Assembly (NCBI RefSeq): GCF_014654205.1
Contig: NZ_BNAW01000030.1
Span: forward strand, 1 to 64,000
From: Amycolatopsis bullii
Lineage (GTDB): Bacteria; Actinomycetota; Actinomycetes; Mycobacteriales; Pseudonocardiaceae
Length of the DNA stretch: 64,000 bases
Reading direction: 5' to 3'
Positions within the stretch are counted from its first letter, which is position 1, and each line of letters begins with the position of its first letter. This document shows positions 35,603 to 44,255 of the stretch, one piece after another. A program made the translations under genes and the position numbers. Under the pieces are notes generated by a model. That model searched no databases. It was given only the letters and a program-made list of their open reading frames with translations, and was not told the DNA's origin.

Positions 35603-36612
35603 CGCCATCAGAAACGACACACGCCACCCCGATGCACCAACCCACAGTCACTGGGAAGCCCTGGTGGCAAAGACCAGTCGGGACGAATCCCGACCGGGTC
35701 AACCTCGCCTTCCTCCTCGATGCTTTCCGCACAGCCAAAAATAGCGACAACCGCGATGTCCCCTGCGTCAAATTCGCCCACAACAACGAACTCGACGCTG
35801 CGCTCCTGCTCGAAGCCCAGGTGCCGGACGCAGGGTTCGTGTTCCGGTCCGAACGCTCGTTCCTTGATCGCGCAGCCGCCTACCTGGTTGCCCGGCAGGG
35901 CGTCAGCAGCATCGTGGTTGCCGGTGCGGGACTGCCCAACATCGCTGGCGAACACGACCTGCACTCGCTCATCCGCCGCAGCGAGGCGACTAACCGCACG
36001 CGGGAGCAGACCGTCGCTCGCGCGAGTGTGATCTATGTCGATCACGACCCTCTGGTCTTGGCGCACCTGCGCACTCTCGCCGACGAGGGCAATGGCGTCC
36101 ACGTCGTTGACGCCGACCCCTGGGATCCCCACGCCATGTGGAACACGCTCTACAACACCGGCAAGGAAACCTCGGGCCTGGTTTCGCCTGATCACGACCG
36201 CGTGGCGCTGCTGCTGGGCGGGGTGATGTCCTTTCACGGCGGCAGCCGCGCCGAAGCCGCGCAGGTCGTGCAGGATCACCTCGCCCGGCTGCCCGCCAAT
36301 GCGTTCCTGGCCATGACACATCTGCTGCAGCCCGAGCATCCCGACCTCGCCGTCCAGGCACTCGAGTTCGAAGCTGCGCTGCAGCGCCGTGGCCCCGGTA
36401 CCGGAAGCCTCGCCACCGAAGCCCAGATCGAAGCGATGATCCACGGCACCAGCCTGTTACCGCCTGGGATCGTCCCCGCGTTCGCCTGGTTTCCCGACGG
36501 GCCACCGACGGACACGCCGCTGTGCGGGAACTTCACCGCCGCGGTCCTCACCCAGAAACCTGGACCGGACCGCGACCTGCCGGAACCCCCGTGGCGGCCG
36601 GCACGCCCTTGA
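35599..36612 (+). CDS. SAM-dependent methyltransferase (PF04672 type)
   Basis: 337 residues of the actinobacterial S-adenosyl methyltransferase family (formerly DUF574). The landmarks are NPDRVNLAFLLDAFRTAKN near the N-terminus, SIVVAGAGLPNIAGEHDLHS (SAM-binding loop; usually DIGTGLPT), VIYVDHDPLVLAH (acidic residue for the ribose) and VALLLGGVMSFHG. These enzymes have no established substrate and are often encoded beside XRE regulators. The usual Asp of the first motif is Ala here, which may lower SAM affinity. It ends the long overlapping operon; hairpins follow. Confidence 0.8.
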   Translation: MTPSETTHATPMHQPTVTGKPWWQRPVGTNPDRVNLAFLLDAFRTAKNSDNRDVPCVKFAHNNELDAALLLEAQVPDAGFVFRSERSFLDRAAAYLVARQGVSSIVVAGAGLPNIAGEHDLHSLIRRSEATNRTREQTVARASVIYVDHDPLVLAHLRTLADEGNGVHVVDADPWDPHAMWNTLYNTGKETSGLVSPDHDRVALLLGGVMSFHGGSRAEAAQVVQDHLARLPANAFLAMTHLLQPEHPDLAVQALEFEAALQRRGPGTGSLATEAQIEAMIHGTSLLPPGIVPAFAWFPDGPPTDTPLCGNFTAAVLTQKPGPDRDLPEPPWRPARP

Positions 36613-36660
36613 CTTCCTGACCGTCCGTGCCCCGATGTCGCGGACAGTCAGGGAACCGGG

Positions 36661-36840
36661 ACCGGCGTCCTCGCACGGAACGGGATACCCGCGCGAGGAC
36701 ACCGGTTGCCCGGATTCGACCGGCTACCGGGGTGGCCGGTCACCCGCCCGCGATCACAAGGTCAAGCAACCGGCCTCCCCCGATCGCGGGTGACCACCGG
36801 TGCCTGGCCGTGCTCACGCCCCCCACGCACGGCCAGGCAC
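36661..36840. terminator. Cluster of hairpins after the methyltransferase operon
   Basis: Three inverted repeats lie in this spacer. ACCGGCGTCCTCGC/GCGAGGACACCGGT is at 36661-36674/36693-36706 with one mismatch. GGTCACCCGC/GCGGGTGACC is at 36738-36747/36786-36795. GTGCCTGGCCGTGC/GCACGGCCAGGCAC is perfect at 36800-36813/36827-36840. No U-tract follows, as usual in actinobacteria. They probably terminate the operon before the protease gene. Confidence 0.55.
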
Positions 36841-36904
36841 CCACACACCGCACCCGGCGCACTCGAATTGCGCCGAAGCTTCGTTGAGAAAGGACATTCG
36901 ACTC

Positions 36905-37906
36905 GTGCGTCTCAGAACAACAGCCGCAGCAGCGCTCGCCCTGCTGCCGATGCTGTTCAGCATCTCCGCCGCGACCGCCGACACCGGCACACCCCCGCCC
37001 TCACCGTCTACCGCCACGGCGTCGCCGCGGATCGTCGGGGGCGACCCCGCCCCGGTGGCCTACGCCGGCGCCGGGTCCCTGCAGCTGCTCGACCACGGCG
37101 AACCCGACTGGCACTCATGCGGGGTCACCCTCCTCCAGCAGGGCTACGACGAAACCGGTAAGCCGGCCGCGGTCGCCGCCACGGCCAGCCACTGCCTCAG
37201 CAACCCGCCCAGTCCCGAAGAGCAATCGCGGATGAGCCCCGCGGCGAAGAAGACCTTCGCCAGCTTCCGCACTGACCTGCGCGACCCGACCATCGACCGC
37301 AGCGATCCCGCGATCTACCACGCGCGGTTCGGTTCGCCCAACCGGCTGCAGGACGGCGTCGTCCGCATCGGCGCCAAGATCGTCGTCCCGCTGCGCTGGG
37401 CCTGGGGCCTGCCGGACAATGAAGGCAAGATCTGGGACGTCTCCCTCATCCGCTTCACCGGCCACGTCGACGGCGTCCGCCCGGCCCGCATAGCCCCCGC
37501 GTGGCTGTGGCAGCCCGCGCGGGCGATCGGCTGGGGCATCACCACTGACCCCGCCGCCTGGACCGGCCCCGCACCGGCCCAGCTCAGCCAGCTCGACGTC
37601 CCGCTCCTGCACACAGCCAAGTGCGCCCCCGGCGGCATCGGCACCGGCGAACTGTGCGCCGGAGTCCCGCCCACCGGCGGCGGCATCTGCAACGGCGACT
37701 CCGGCTCCGGGCTCCTGCAACGCCACGGCAGCGACTGGTACCTGCTCGGTGCGGCCTCCCGCACCATCGCCGAGTTCTGCGGCAGCGCGGCCATCTACAC
37801 CAACCTCCACGCCTACCAGTGGTGGATCAACCAGCAGATCCACAAGCTACTGCCCGGCGCCCCAGGCGCAACCATTCACACCGCGTCGGCCACGCCCGTC
37901 GGCTGA
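36905..37906 (+). CDS. Secreted S1 family (trypsin-like) serine protease
   Basis: 333 residues. A signal peptide (VRLRTTAAAALALLPMLFSI) and short pro-region precede the activation-type start RIVGGDPAPV. The triad is recognisable: His in ATASHC (about residue 96; usual TAAHC), Asp in WDVSLIRF (about 177) and Ser in CNGDSGSGLL (about 266; usual GDSGGP). The insertion between His and Asp is long. An extracellular protease is expected, activated by removal of the pro-region. The GTG at 36905 follows AAGGA. No inhibitor gene is adjacent. It is likely monocistronic. Confidence 0.85.
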   Translation: MRLRTTAAAALALLPMLFSISAATADTGTPPPSPSTATASPRIVGGDPAPVAYAGAGSLQLLDHGEPDWHSCGVTLLQQGYDETGKPAAVAATASHCLSNPPSPEEQSRMSPAAKKTFASFRTDLRDPTIDRSDPAIYHARFGSPNRLQDGVVRIGAKIVVPLRWAWGLPDNEGKIWDVSLIRFTGHVDGVRPARIAPAWLWQPARAIGWGITTDPAAWTGPAPAQLSQLDVPLLHTAKCAPGGIGTGELCAGVPPTGGGICNGDSGSGLLQRHGSDWYLLGAASRTIAEFCGSAAIYTNLHAYQWWINQQIHKLLPGAPGATIHTASATPVG

Positions 37907-38023
37907 CACACACAACACCTGCTCTCGGGGTGGTCGCGGCAGATCCGATGCCGCGGCCACCCCCGGTCCAACGGACGCCCCGCCACTGCGCGAGCGCCTG
38001 ACCAGCTTCGAAAGCACCTCGAC

Positions 38024-39106
38024 ATGCCACCACGCACCGCAGCCACACCCGCTCACCCGCACGATGGCGAACGCGTCCACGTCGACATCGAAAGTCCCCG
38101 CCGGGACGCTGTCGCCGACTACCTGCTCGACGGCCACCTCAACACCACCATCGACCGCCTCTTCGCCGACCGCCTCCTCGCCGACCACCCGCAGCTGCCC
38201 CAGCTGGCGATCGCGGCCGCCACCTGGGATCGCCGCGCCCCAGCGGCCATGCTCGATCACGGGCTCCGCCACTTCCTCGTCCTCGGCACCGGCGGCCTGC
38301 CCCTCTGGGCTCACTCGTCCACCCTCACCGACCTGCACGACGCCGGCGCGCGGATCCTGGTGATCGAACACGACCCCGTCACCCAGCACTTGCACAGCCG
38401 CATCGACCACGGCGCCGCCGCCGGCCGCGCCCACGTCCTCTGCCTGCCCGCCCACCGCCACCACAACCTCGCAACAACACCCGCGGTCACGCACCTACTC
38501 ACCGACCGCGCGCCGCTCGGCATCCTCGCCACCGGGCTGCTACGGCCAGCCGAACTCCGCCTCGCCACCATCCTCGCGCTGCTGGACAGCGCACCTTCCG
38601 GCCGCCCCACAGCAATCACCCAGCTCATCACGCACGGGACGGACGATCAGGACCACACCGGTGCGTCATCTCTCGGAGCGCGCTTCGCCGAAGCCGGCAT
38701 CCCGCTCGCAATCGAGCACCGGCTCGCAGCCGATCAGCTGCTCGGCGACATCGCGCACATCACGACGGACTTCGACATACGGGCCGCGCTGGACCGAGAC
38801 GCAGCCAGCCCCATCATGCACACCGCGCTGCTCGGCCAACGTGACCCGCGCAGCCCACGGCGCTCCACCCCGGCAGTGAGCGGGCCATCCACGTCGGCGG
38901 ACGGAGGCAAGGCCGGTGACCTGGAGTATCGCCTGCTCCTGTGGCGTCGCCAGCCTGGGCGGCCTGGTCCGGGCGGACGCCCGGCACGTGGTCGTGCCGA
39001 GTCTGCGGCACCTGCCCCTGACCGCACTGCTGCAGGACGCCATGTGCGAACGCCTGGCTCTGGACGCCGGGGCACAGGTGCGCGCAGCAGCCCGGCGATG
39101 GAGTAG
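38024..39106 (+). CDS. PF04672-type methyltransferase, C-terminus uncertain
   Basis: A second member of the S-adenosyl methyltransferase family, more diverged than the one at 35599: IESPRRDAVADYLLDGHLNT, HFLVLGTGGLPLWAHSSTLT (SAM loop), RILVIEHDPVTQHLH, and LGILATGLLRPAELRLA. From about 38910 the open frame is only a shadow of the overlapping downstream gene, so the genuine protein probably ends close to 38917, where GTGA marks the next start; a small frameshift may have removed the stop. It likely forms an operon with the genes down to 41149. Confidence 0.6.
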   Translation: MPPRTAATPAHPHDGERVHVDIESPRRDAVADYLLDGHLNTTIDRLFADRLLADHPQLPQLAIAAATWDRRAPAAMLDHGLRHFLVLGTGGLPLWAHSSTLTDLHDAGARILVIEHDPVTQHLHSRIDHGAAAGRAHVLCLPAHRHHNLATTPAVTHLLTDRAPLGILATGLLRPAELRLATILALLDSAPSGRPTAITQLITHGTDDQDHTGASSLGARFAEAGIPLAIEHRLAADQLLGDIAHITTDFDIRAALDRDAASPIMHTALLGQRDPRSPRRSTPAVSGPSTSADGGKAGDLEYRLLLWRRQPGRPGPGGRPARGRAESAAPAPDRTAAGRHVRTPGSGRRGTGARSSPAME

Positions 39107-39512
39107 CCAACCGATGGACCAGCAAACAGCCGAACTGGTACGCACCCTGGCTGGCGTGCTCAAGCATGTGCCGGAAATCAGTTGCGAGCTCCTCACCGGC
39201 ACCATGCCGCCTGAGCGGGAACGCGCCTTCGCCGCTCTTCTGATGGAGCTGGCGGACGTGCTGACAACCCACGCCAACAATGCGGACGCACGAGGAGCAC
39301 CGGTGACCTTGGCGGAACACGTCGGCCTCGGCGGCCGCCACCTCGTGGCGGTCGCGGTGCGCCTGCGCACGACCACGGCGACGCCGGACCAATTCCACGA
39401 CACGGCTGACTCGCTGCTGGAGGTCACCAGGATGCTGCAGACTCACGCCAACACGCTGGGCCTGCGGACCCCGACGAACGCAAGTGGCCAACCCGAACCG
39501 CCAGATCAGTGA
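38916..39512 (+). CDS. Hypothetical helical protein, 198 residues
   Basis: The GTG at 38916 starts a protein with good codon use: GGLVRADARHVVVPSLRHLP, then helical stretches QQTAELVRTLAGVLKHV, ERERAFAALLMELADVLTTH and ADSLLEVTRMLQTHANTLG. No signal, no recognised domain. It overlaps the end of the methyltransferase frame by 191 bases and its stop overlaps the next start by GTGA, so it belongs to the same operon. Confidence 0.6.
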   Translation: MTWSIACSCGVASLGGLVRADARHVVVPSLRHLPLTALLQDAMCERLALDAGAQVRAAARRWSSQPMDQQTAELVRTLAGVLKHVPEISCELLTGTMPPERERAFAALLMELADVLTTHANNADARGAPVTLAEHVGLGGRHLVAVAVRLRTTTATPDQFHDTADSLLEVTRMLQTHANTLGLRTPTNASGQPEPPDQ

Positions 39513-39943
39513 ACTTCGGCGTGCTGGCCGTGCTGGCTTGCCTGGCGCTGCCGATCGCGTTGGCTGTCGCGCTCATCGTGCACGACGCCCGACACAACCG
39601 GCACATCCAGCGCAGCCCCACCAGCGTGGCGAGCATCCGCAGCCGAGTGGCCCGCGAACGCGCCGAGGTCGAAGCCGCCGACGCCCCGACCGAGGTCCTG
39701 CCCGTCATCCACCCCGCCCTGGACATGGAACCCACCGAAGTCCTGCCACTCGTGCTTCCGCCCCGCCCGCGGCCGTACGTCGGCCGTGCCGAGGCGGCAC
39801 CCCGTTGCTCATCCGAACGACCGGACCCGGAAGTCGTGGTCCGCGTGTTGCGCGGCCTGCGCCGCTTTCCTGCACGACCGTCCGCAGCTGCGACGCCGCG
39901 GCAGCAAACCGACAACCCGGACAGCACAGGTACCTCGGTGTAA
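39509..39943 (+). CDS. Single-span membrane protein
   Basis: 144 residues with one N-terminal membrane segment (FGVLAVLACLALPIALAVAL), followed by a cytoplasmic or extracytoplasmic hydrophilic, Pro/Arg-rich tail. The GTG start overlaps the stop of the upstream gene. Such short membrane proteins often anchor a partner; no family recognised. Confidence 0.55.
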   Translation: MNFGVLAVLACLALPIALAVALIVHDARHNRHIQRSPTSVASIRSRVARERAEVEAADAPTEVLPVIHPALDMEPTEVLPLVLPPRPRPYVGRAEAAPRCSSERPDPEVVVRVLRGLRRFPARPSAAATPRQQTDNPDSTGTSV

Positions 39944-40031
39944 AGGAGCCCCAGCCCGCTACGTCTGCTGACGTCACCAACGACGCCCATCCCAGCTCAT
40001 GACGACGCCTCACCCACCGAAAGAAGCCGCA

Positions 40032-40910
40032 ATGCGCACACAGATCCACGGCTCACGCCACAGCACGAACATCATTCAGAGTCCCGCGACAGTCGCCGTT
40101 GGCCAGGCACTCCGCACACTGCGCACTGCCCGGGGTATCGGGCTGCGCCGGCTGGCCGCCAAGCTCGAGCTCCGCGCGCAAGTTTTGTCGAACTGGGAAA
40201 CTGCGAAACGCATCCCGCCGATCACCGTCGTGGCCCAGCTACTCGGCGCACTCCAGGCCGACTCGGCCACAACCCACCGCATTCTCGATCAGGCTCGCCA
40301 CGCCAGCGACCCCGCATTCGTCGACCTCGACCACTGGGACCACGCCACCCTGGCTTCACATTACGAACAGCTCGCCACCCACGTTTTCGCGTGGGCACCC
40401 ACCCTCATTCCCGATCCGCTACGAACCCCTGAGCATGACCTTTACCTGCTCAACCACCCGGTCTCCGACATCGGCCATGCCGACGCGCCCAGCCTCCTCG
40501 CACCTGCACGCCGCAACAACCTCGCCGACCGCGAACGGCATTACACGTTCCTCGTCGGCGACGCCGCGCTGCGCGCCTGCCCACCTCAGTTACGTACCGA
40601 TCAGCTCGGCAACCTCGAGCGCCTGGCGACCAAACCGAACATCACACTGCTCATAGTTCCGGCCGACGTGTGCCCACCTGGCCTGATCAGCGCGTTCACC
40701 CTCTACAGCGACCACACGGTCGCACTTGCCATCGCGCTACACCACTACCGCGCTAGTACCTATCTCGCCGACCGCGACACGCTTGCCGCCTACCAGCGCG
40801 TCACGCACAAGTTGCGCCACCACGGCGTCGACCTGCAGGACATCGACGAAACGCCGCTACGCCCGACGGACGGCACCACGCAGTCGCCCGACGCAGCGGA
40901 GACACCGTGA
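40032..40910 (+). CDS. XRE regulator with DUF5753-type C-terminus
   Basis: 292 residues. N-terminal HTH: VGQALRTLRTARGIGLRRLA then LSNWETAKRIPP, a classic XRE layout. The C-terminal ~180 residues match the DUF5753/Scr1-like module: LASHYEQLATHVFAWAPTLI, HYTFLVGDAALRACP, LERLATKPNITLLIVP and the terminal region. In actinomycetes such proteins pair with small DUF397-like partners and control development or secondary metabolism. No DUF397 gene is visible beside it; instead a small acidic protein follows with GTGA overlap. The start at 40032 is preferred over 39999 because the HTH is then at its usual distance. Confidence 0.8.
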   Translation: MRTQIHGSRHSTNIIQSPATVAVGQALRTLRTARGIGLRRLAAKLELRAQVLSNWETAKRIPPITVVAQLLGALQADSATTHRILDQARHASDPAFVDLDHWDHATLASHYEQLATHVFAWAPTLIPDPLRTPEHDLYLLNHPVSDIGHADAPSLLAPARRNNLADRERHYTFLVGDAALRACPPQLRTDQLGNLERLATKPNITLLIVPADVCPPGLISAFTLYSDHTVALAIALHHYRASTYLADRDTLAAYQRVTHKLRHHGVDLQDIDETPLRPTDGTTQSPDAAETP

Positions 40911-41149
40911 CACCGCCGTCCCGCTCCCCCGACCCCTCTGATGTCGGCCCGGACGACGTTTGCGCCGCAATCACATCGGCGGCAGACCAAGTGCGCGCCG
41001 CCGTCCGAGCCGGCACTGTGCCACCAGCCTCGGCCGATCAGCTCGCGCACCTGCTCGACACGGCCGCCGCCATGCTCGACACCGCGCCCACCTCGCCTCC
41101 AGAAATCACACCGGGCAATGGCGACGGAACGCCCGGACCTCCGAGCTGA
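40907..41149 (+). CDS. Small Ala/Pro/Asp-rich protein coupled to the XRE gene
   Basis: 80 residues: DVCAAITSAADQVRAAVRAG and ASADQLAHLLDTAAAMLDTA form two helices flanked by Pro-rich ends. The GTG start overlaps the upstream stop (GTGA), so expression is coupled. Its place after a DUF5753 regulator suggests it is a partner protein, but it is not DUF397-like. Confidence 0.55.
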   Translation: MTPPSRSPDPSDVGPDDVCAAITSAADQVRAAVRAGTVPPASADQLAHLLDTAAAMLDTAPTSPPEITPGNGDGTPGPPS

Positions 41150-41280
41150 GCAAATCTACTCACCGCGCCTGCGCAACCCCACCTGACGTGCTTTTCCTCG
41201 TCCCTGCGGGCACCCTCGGCGCGTTGAAGTGGCTCGCGGATGTCCCATAGAGTGATGCGGCGACCACGGGGAGGGAACAC

Positions 41281-41589
41281 ATGGGATTCCGGACGGTGCC
41301 CGACGCGCTCCGAGCCGCCGGACGAGCCATTGTCGACGCGCTCAGCCAGCTCCGCAGCGCCGACTGCGCCCAACCCGTCACCGGCGTGGCCGAAGCCCTC
41401 CCCGGCGGCCAAGCTGCGCCGGCCGCCTCCTCGTTCGGAACGAGCTGGGGCATGACGTTCCGCAGCTGGTGCACCGAAGCCGAACGCTACGGCAGCGACC
41501 TGGTGCTGGCTGCGGACCACTACGAAGCCGGCAACCACGGCGCCGCCACCGCGACCACCGACGCCGGCCGACTGCACGGGCCACGCTGA
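41281..41589 (+). CDS. WXG100/EspC-like helical protein
   Basis: 102 residues forming a probable helical hairpin: RTVPDALRAAGRAIVDALSQ, then SWGMTFRSWCTEAERYGSDL and LAADHYEAGNHGAATATTDA. This resembles small ESX (type VII) exported or chaperone-like proteins of actinomycetes. GGGAGGG lies directly upstream of the ATG at 41281. The stop overlaps the start of the hydrolase gene (TGATG). It is the first gene of a three-gene operon. Confidence 0.6.
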   Translation: MGFRTVPDALRAAGRAIVDALSQLRSADCAQPVTGVAEALPGGQAAPAASSFGTSWGMTFRSWCTEAERYGSDLVLAADHYEAGNHGAATATTDAGRLHGPR

Positions 41590-43247
41590 TGGTCGCGCTC
41601 TCCGACGTCAAACGGTGGAACACCGCGCAACTCGACGAGATCTTCCAGACCGTCCAGCAACGACTCCAGACCCTCACCCATTCAGGTGATGACTTCGGTA
41701 AGGTGATGCCCGTCGACGGCTGGTCCGGCCCGTCCGCCGACACCGCCGGCTCGGCCCACCACAGCCTCATGTCCAGGATCGACAAGATGGCGGCCGGCGC
41801 GAGCGTCGTCGCCAAAGCGATCGGTCAAGCCGCCGACGCCATCACCGGCGTCCAGCACGCCATCACCAACGCCGAAGCCCTCGCCGGCAAATACGGCTAC
41901 CGCATCGCCGAAGACGGCACCCTCATCGACACCTTCCCCGCGGGCCACCCGCCACCGGACATCCATCCCGAGGACCGCGCCCGAATCCGCACCCAGGTCG
42001 CCGACGCGGTCACCCAGGCATTGCGCACCGCCGACGACATCGACGCCGACCTCGCCTCCGTCCTGAAGCGGGCCCAGGAGGGCGACTTCGGCACCGGCGA
42101 CGAAACCACCGTCACCGCCGCGGCCGCCGACGGCGCCCGCGACCCCGGCCTCACGCTGCCCGAACCACCGCCCAACGCCACACCGTCCCAGACGGCCGCC
42201 TGGTGGAACTCGCTGTCCCCCGCCGGACAGGCGATCCTGCTGCACGACCGGCCCGCCGCCCTCGGCGCCATGGACGGCATCCCCGCCGACATCCGAGACA
42301 AAGCCAACCGCGTCGTGTTCACCCAGCGCTACGACGACCTCAAACGCCAACGCGACGACCTGCAGCACCGGATGGACAGCCTGAACCAAAGTGACCCTAC
42401 CCAGCAGAACGAGTACTTCGACCTCGAGCGGCAACGCGACCGCCTCAGCGGCACACTGACCGGGATGGACCAGATCAACGATCGCCTGACCAATCCTCTG
42501 CCCGGGCAGCCCCACGCTTACCTGCTGGGCATCAACCCGCAGAACTCCGGCCAGGCCATCATCGCCATCGACAACCCCGACACCGCCGTCAACGTCGCCA
42601 CCTACGTCCCCGGCACCACCGCCGGCATCAACGACGGGATGGCCACCGACATCAACCGCTCCGACGCCATGGTCCAAGCTGCCCAGCGCGCCGGATCACC
42701 CTCGACCTCGGTCATCACCTGGGCCGGCTACGACGCCCCGCAAACCCTCGTCGACGCCGCCAGCACCAGCTACGCCGACCACGCCGAAACCTCACTCCGG
42801 CGCTTCCAGGACGGCCTCGGTGCCACCCACCAGCCCGGCGAGGTGAACACCACGATCATCGGGCACAGCTACGGCACCACCGTCGTCGGACAGACCGCCC
42901 GAGATCTCGGACTCCCGGCCGACAACCTCGTCATGGTCGCCAGCCCCGGCGTCGGCGTCCAACACGCAGGCGACCTGCGCCTCGACGGCATCCCACCCGA
43001 CCAAGTCGGCCAGCACCTCTACTCCACCAAAGCACCCACCGACCCGATCCCGGCCCTGACCAACTTCGACAACCCCGCGGCCGACACGATCGACCCCCTC
43101 GGCCCCGACCCGACAACAGCCTGGTTCGGCGGACAAACCTTCCAGTCGGAATCGACCAACCCGCTGACCTCACACGGCGACTACTGGCTCCCCCGCTCCG
43201 ACTCGCTCAGGTCAATGGGAAACGTCATCGCCGGAGGCCGACCATGA
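41589..43247 (+). CDS. ESX-associated alpha/beta hydrolase (DUF1023-like)
   Basis: 552 residues. The N-terminal ~110 residues form WXG100-like helices (SDVKRWNTAQLDEIFQTVQQ, with PVDGWSGPSADTAG, a W-x-G turn). A coiled coil follows (DLKRQRDDLQHRMDSLNQ). The C-terminal part is an alpha/beta hydrolase with nucleophile motif GHSYGT (Ser about 427) and the typical AVNVATYVPGTTA and VITWAGYDAPQT segments of DUF1023. Such proteins are ESX-exported lipase-like enzymes with unknown substrates. Overlaps on both sides (TGATG, ATGA) couple it to the small helical protein and the lipoprotein. Confidence 0.8.
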   Translation: MVALSDVKRWNTAQLDEIFQTVQQRLQTLTHSGDDFGKVMPVDGWSGPSADTAGSAHHSLMSRIDKMAAGASVVAKAIGQAADAITGVQHAITNAEALAGKYGYRIAEDGTLIDTFPAGHPPPDIHPEDRARIRTQVADAVTQALRTADDIDADLASVLKRAQEGDFGTGDETTVTAAAADGARDPGLTLPEPPPNATPSQTAAWWNSLSPAGQAILLHDRPAALGAMDGIPADIRDKANRVVFTQRYDDLKRQRDDLQHRMDSLNQSDPTQQNEYFDLERQRDRLSGTLTGMDQINDRLTNPLPGQPHAYLLGINPQNSGQAIIAIDNPDTAVNVATYVPGTTAGINDGMATDINRSDAMVQAAQRAGSPSTSVITWAGYDAPQTLVDAASTSYADHAETSLRRFQDGLGATHQPGEVNTTIIGHSYGTTVVGQTARDLGLPADNLVMVASPGVGVQHAGDLRLDGIPPDQVGQHLYSTKAPTDPIPALTNFDNPAADTIDPLGPDPTTAWFGGQTFQSESTNPLTSHGDYWLPRSDSLRSMGNVIAGGRP

Positions 43248-43753
43248 ACAGCAAGAGCCGGACAACCATCACACGCGCCCTCGCAGCCGCAACAGCAACG
43301 GCGCTGCTGTTCACGGTGTCGGCATGCGGAGAGCAGGGAGACATGGAAAAAACCGCGTCACTCGCCGAGGTCCAAGCCAACGCGGACAAGATGGTCAAGG
43401 ACGCCGCAGGCGCCGTCTTCCCCAGCGGATTCCACCTCACCGACCAGGGACCCCAGCCCCTGCAGTGCAACGACTCCACCGACAGGCCCACCGGCAAAGT
43501 CCTGACAAGCGTCAACTACTGGGTCGACGGGATCGACAAGGCAGCCAACACCACCTACTTCGACAAGCTGAAGACGTGGTTCGCGGCCAACGGCTGGCAC
43601 GTGGAAGCCGACAAACGCCCCCACGATCCCTTCCTCAACGCCTCACGAGACGACTACCTCATGAGCCTGGAAGCATCCTCCGCCGGCCGCCTCAACATCG
43701 GCGCCAGCACACCATGCGTGTGGCGAGACGGCACGCCACCGGCAAGTCGCTAG
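43244..43753 (+). CDS. Lipoprotein of the ESX-like operon
   Basis: 169 residues with a lipoprotein signal ending in the lipobox TVSAC (Cys about residue 28). The mature domain (GFHLTDQGPQPLQCNDSTDR, YWVDGIDKAANTTYFDKLKT, WHVEADKRP) has two further cysteines and an alpha/beta pattern common to actinobacterial lipoproteins accompanying DUF1023 hydrolases. The ATGA overlap with the hydrolase suggests a functional pair, perhaps an immunity or partner protein at the cell surface. Confidence 0.7.
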   Translation: MNSKSRTTITRALAAATATALLFTVSACGEQGDMEKTASLAEVQANADKMVKDAAGAVFPSGFHLTDQGPQPLQCNDSTDRPTGKVLTSVNYWVDGIDKAANTTYFDKLKTWFAANGWHVEADKRPHDPFLNASRDDYLMSLEASSAGRLNIGASTPCVWRDGTPPASR

Positions 43754-43841
43754 CGTTGGTGTCGAAGCCGACTGACGTTCGACGCAAGCTCCACCACCGT
43801 CTCCATTCGCCACAACGAACTTGCAATGGTTCGACGGCCTC

Positions 43842-44255
43842 TTAGTGGATGAAGTCATAGGAAGCTGCCTGTGCTGCGGTGAAGGTCCGGTAGCTGACGA
43901 CGTTCCAGGCAACCTGGTTCATTTCGGAGACCTGCCAGCTGCCGTCGGCACCGACGGTCTCGACAAAGGCCACGTGCCCGAGACTTCCAGCATCCGACTG
44001 CATGACGGCGCCTGCCTCAGGGGTCTGGTCGACCGCATAGCCATCTCGGCGGGCGAAGTCATCCCAGGTCTTGGCATTACCCCAGAACTGCGGGATGGGG
44101 CGGCCAACTTCAGCGCGGCGGGCGGAGGCCCACCACGTGCACTCGCCAGGTGCGTAGTGGTTGACGAGAGGGACGGGCACTGCGTCGGCCGGAGGCGCTG
44201 CCAGCGCGGCGGACAGCATCAGCAAGATTGCGCAGAACCGCAGAGCACGCACCAT
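43842..44255 (-). CDS. Secreted CHAP-domain protein (amidase/endopeptidase)
   Basis: 137 residues. A signal peptide (MVRALRFCAILLMLSAALAA, cleavage near ADA) precedes a CHAP domain with the catalytic Cys in GECTWWASAR (about residue 36), His in GHVAFVE (about 92) and a final Asn/Glu in VSEMNQ. CHAP enzymes hydrolyse peptidoglycan peptides or cross-links. The ATG at 44255 follows GGGGGACCTG. It is a compact stand-alone enzyme with no targeting domain. It is convergent with the lipoprotein gene. Confidence 0.8.
   Translation of the reverse strand: MVRALRFCAILLMLSAALAAPPADAVPVPLVNHYAPGECTWWASARRAEVGRPIPQFWGNAKTWDDFARRDGYAVDQTPEAGAVMQSDAGSLGHVAFVETVGADGSWQVSEMNQVAWNVVSYRTFTAAQAASYDFIH

Noticed and set aside
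33827-36612. A RiPP biosynthetic cluster based on small ORFs and a methyltransferase
   Set aside because: No YcaO, radical-SAM, lanthipeptide synthetase, protease or exporter gene is present, and PF04672 enzymes are not known RiPP enzymes; kept only as an observation on the shared motif.
41682-42677. A 331-codon minus-strand ORF opposite the DUF1023 hydrolase
   Set aside because: The hydrolase on the plus strand has the GHSYGT motif and start/stop overlaps with both neighbours; the antisense frame has neither.
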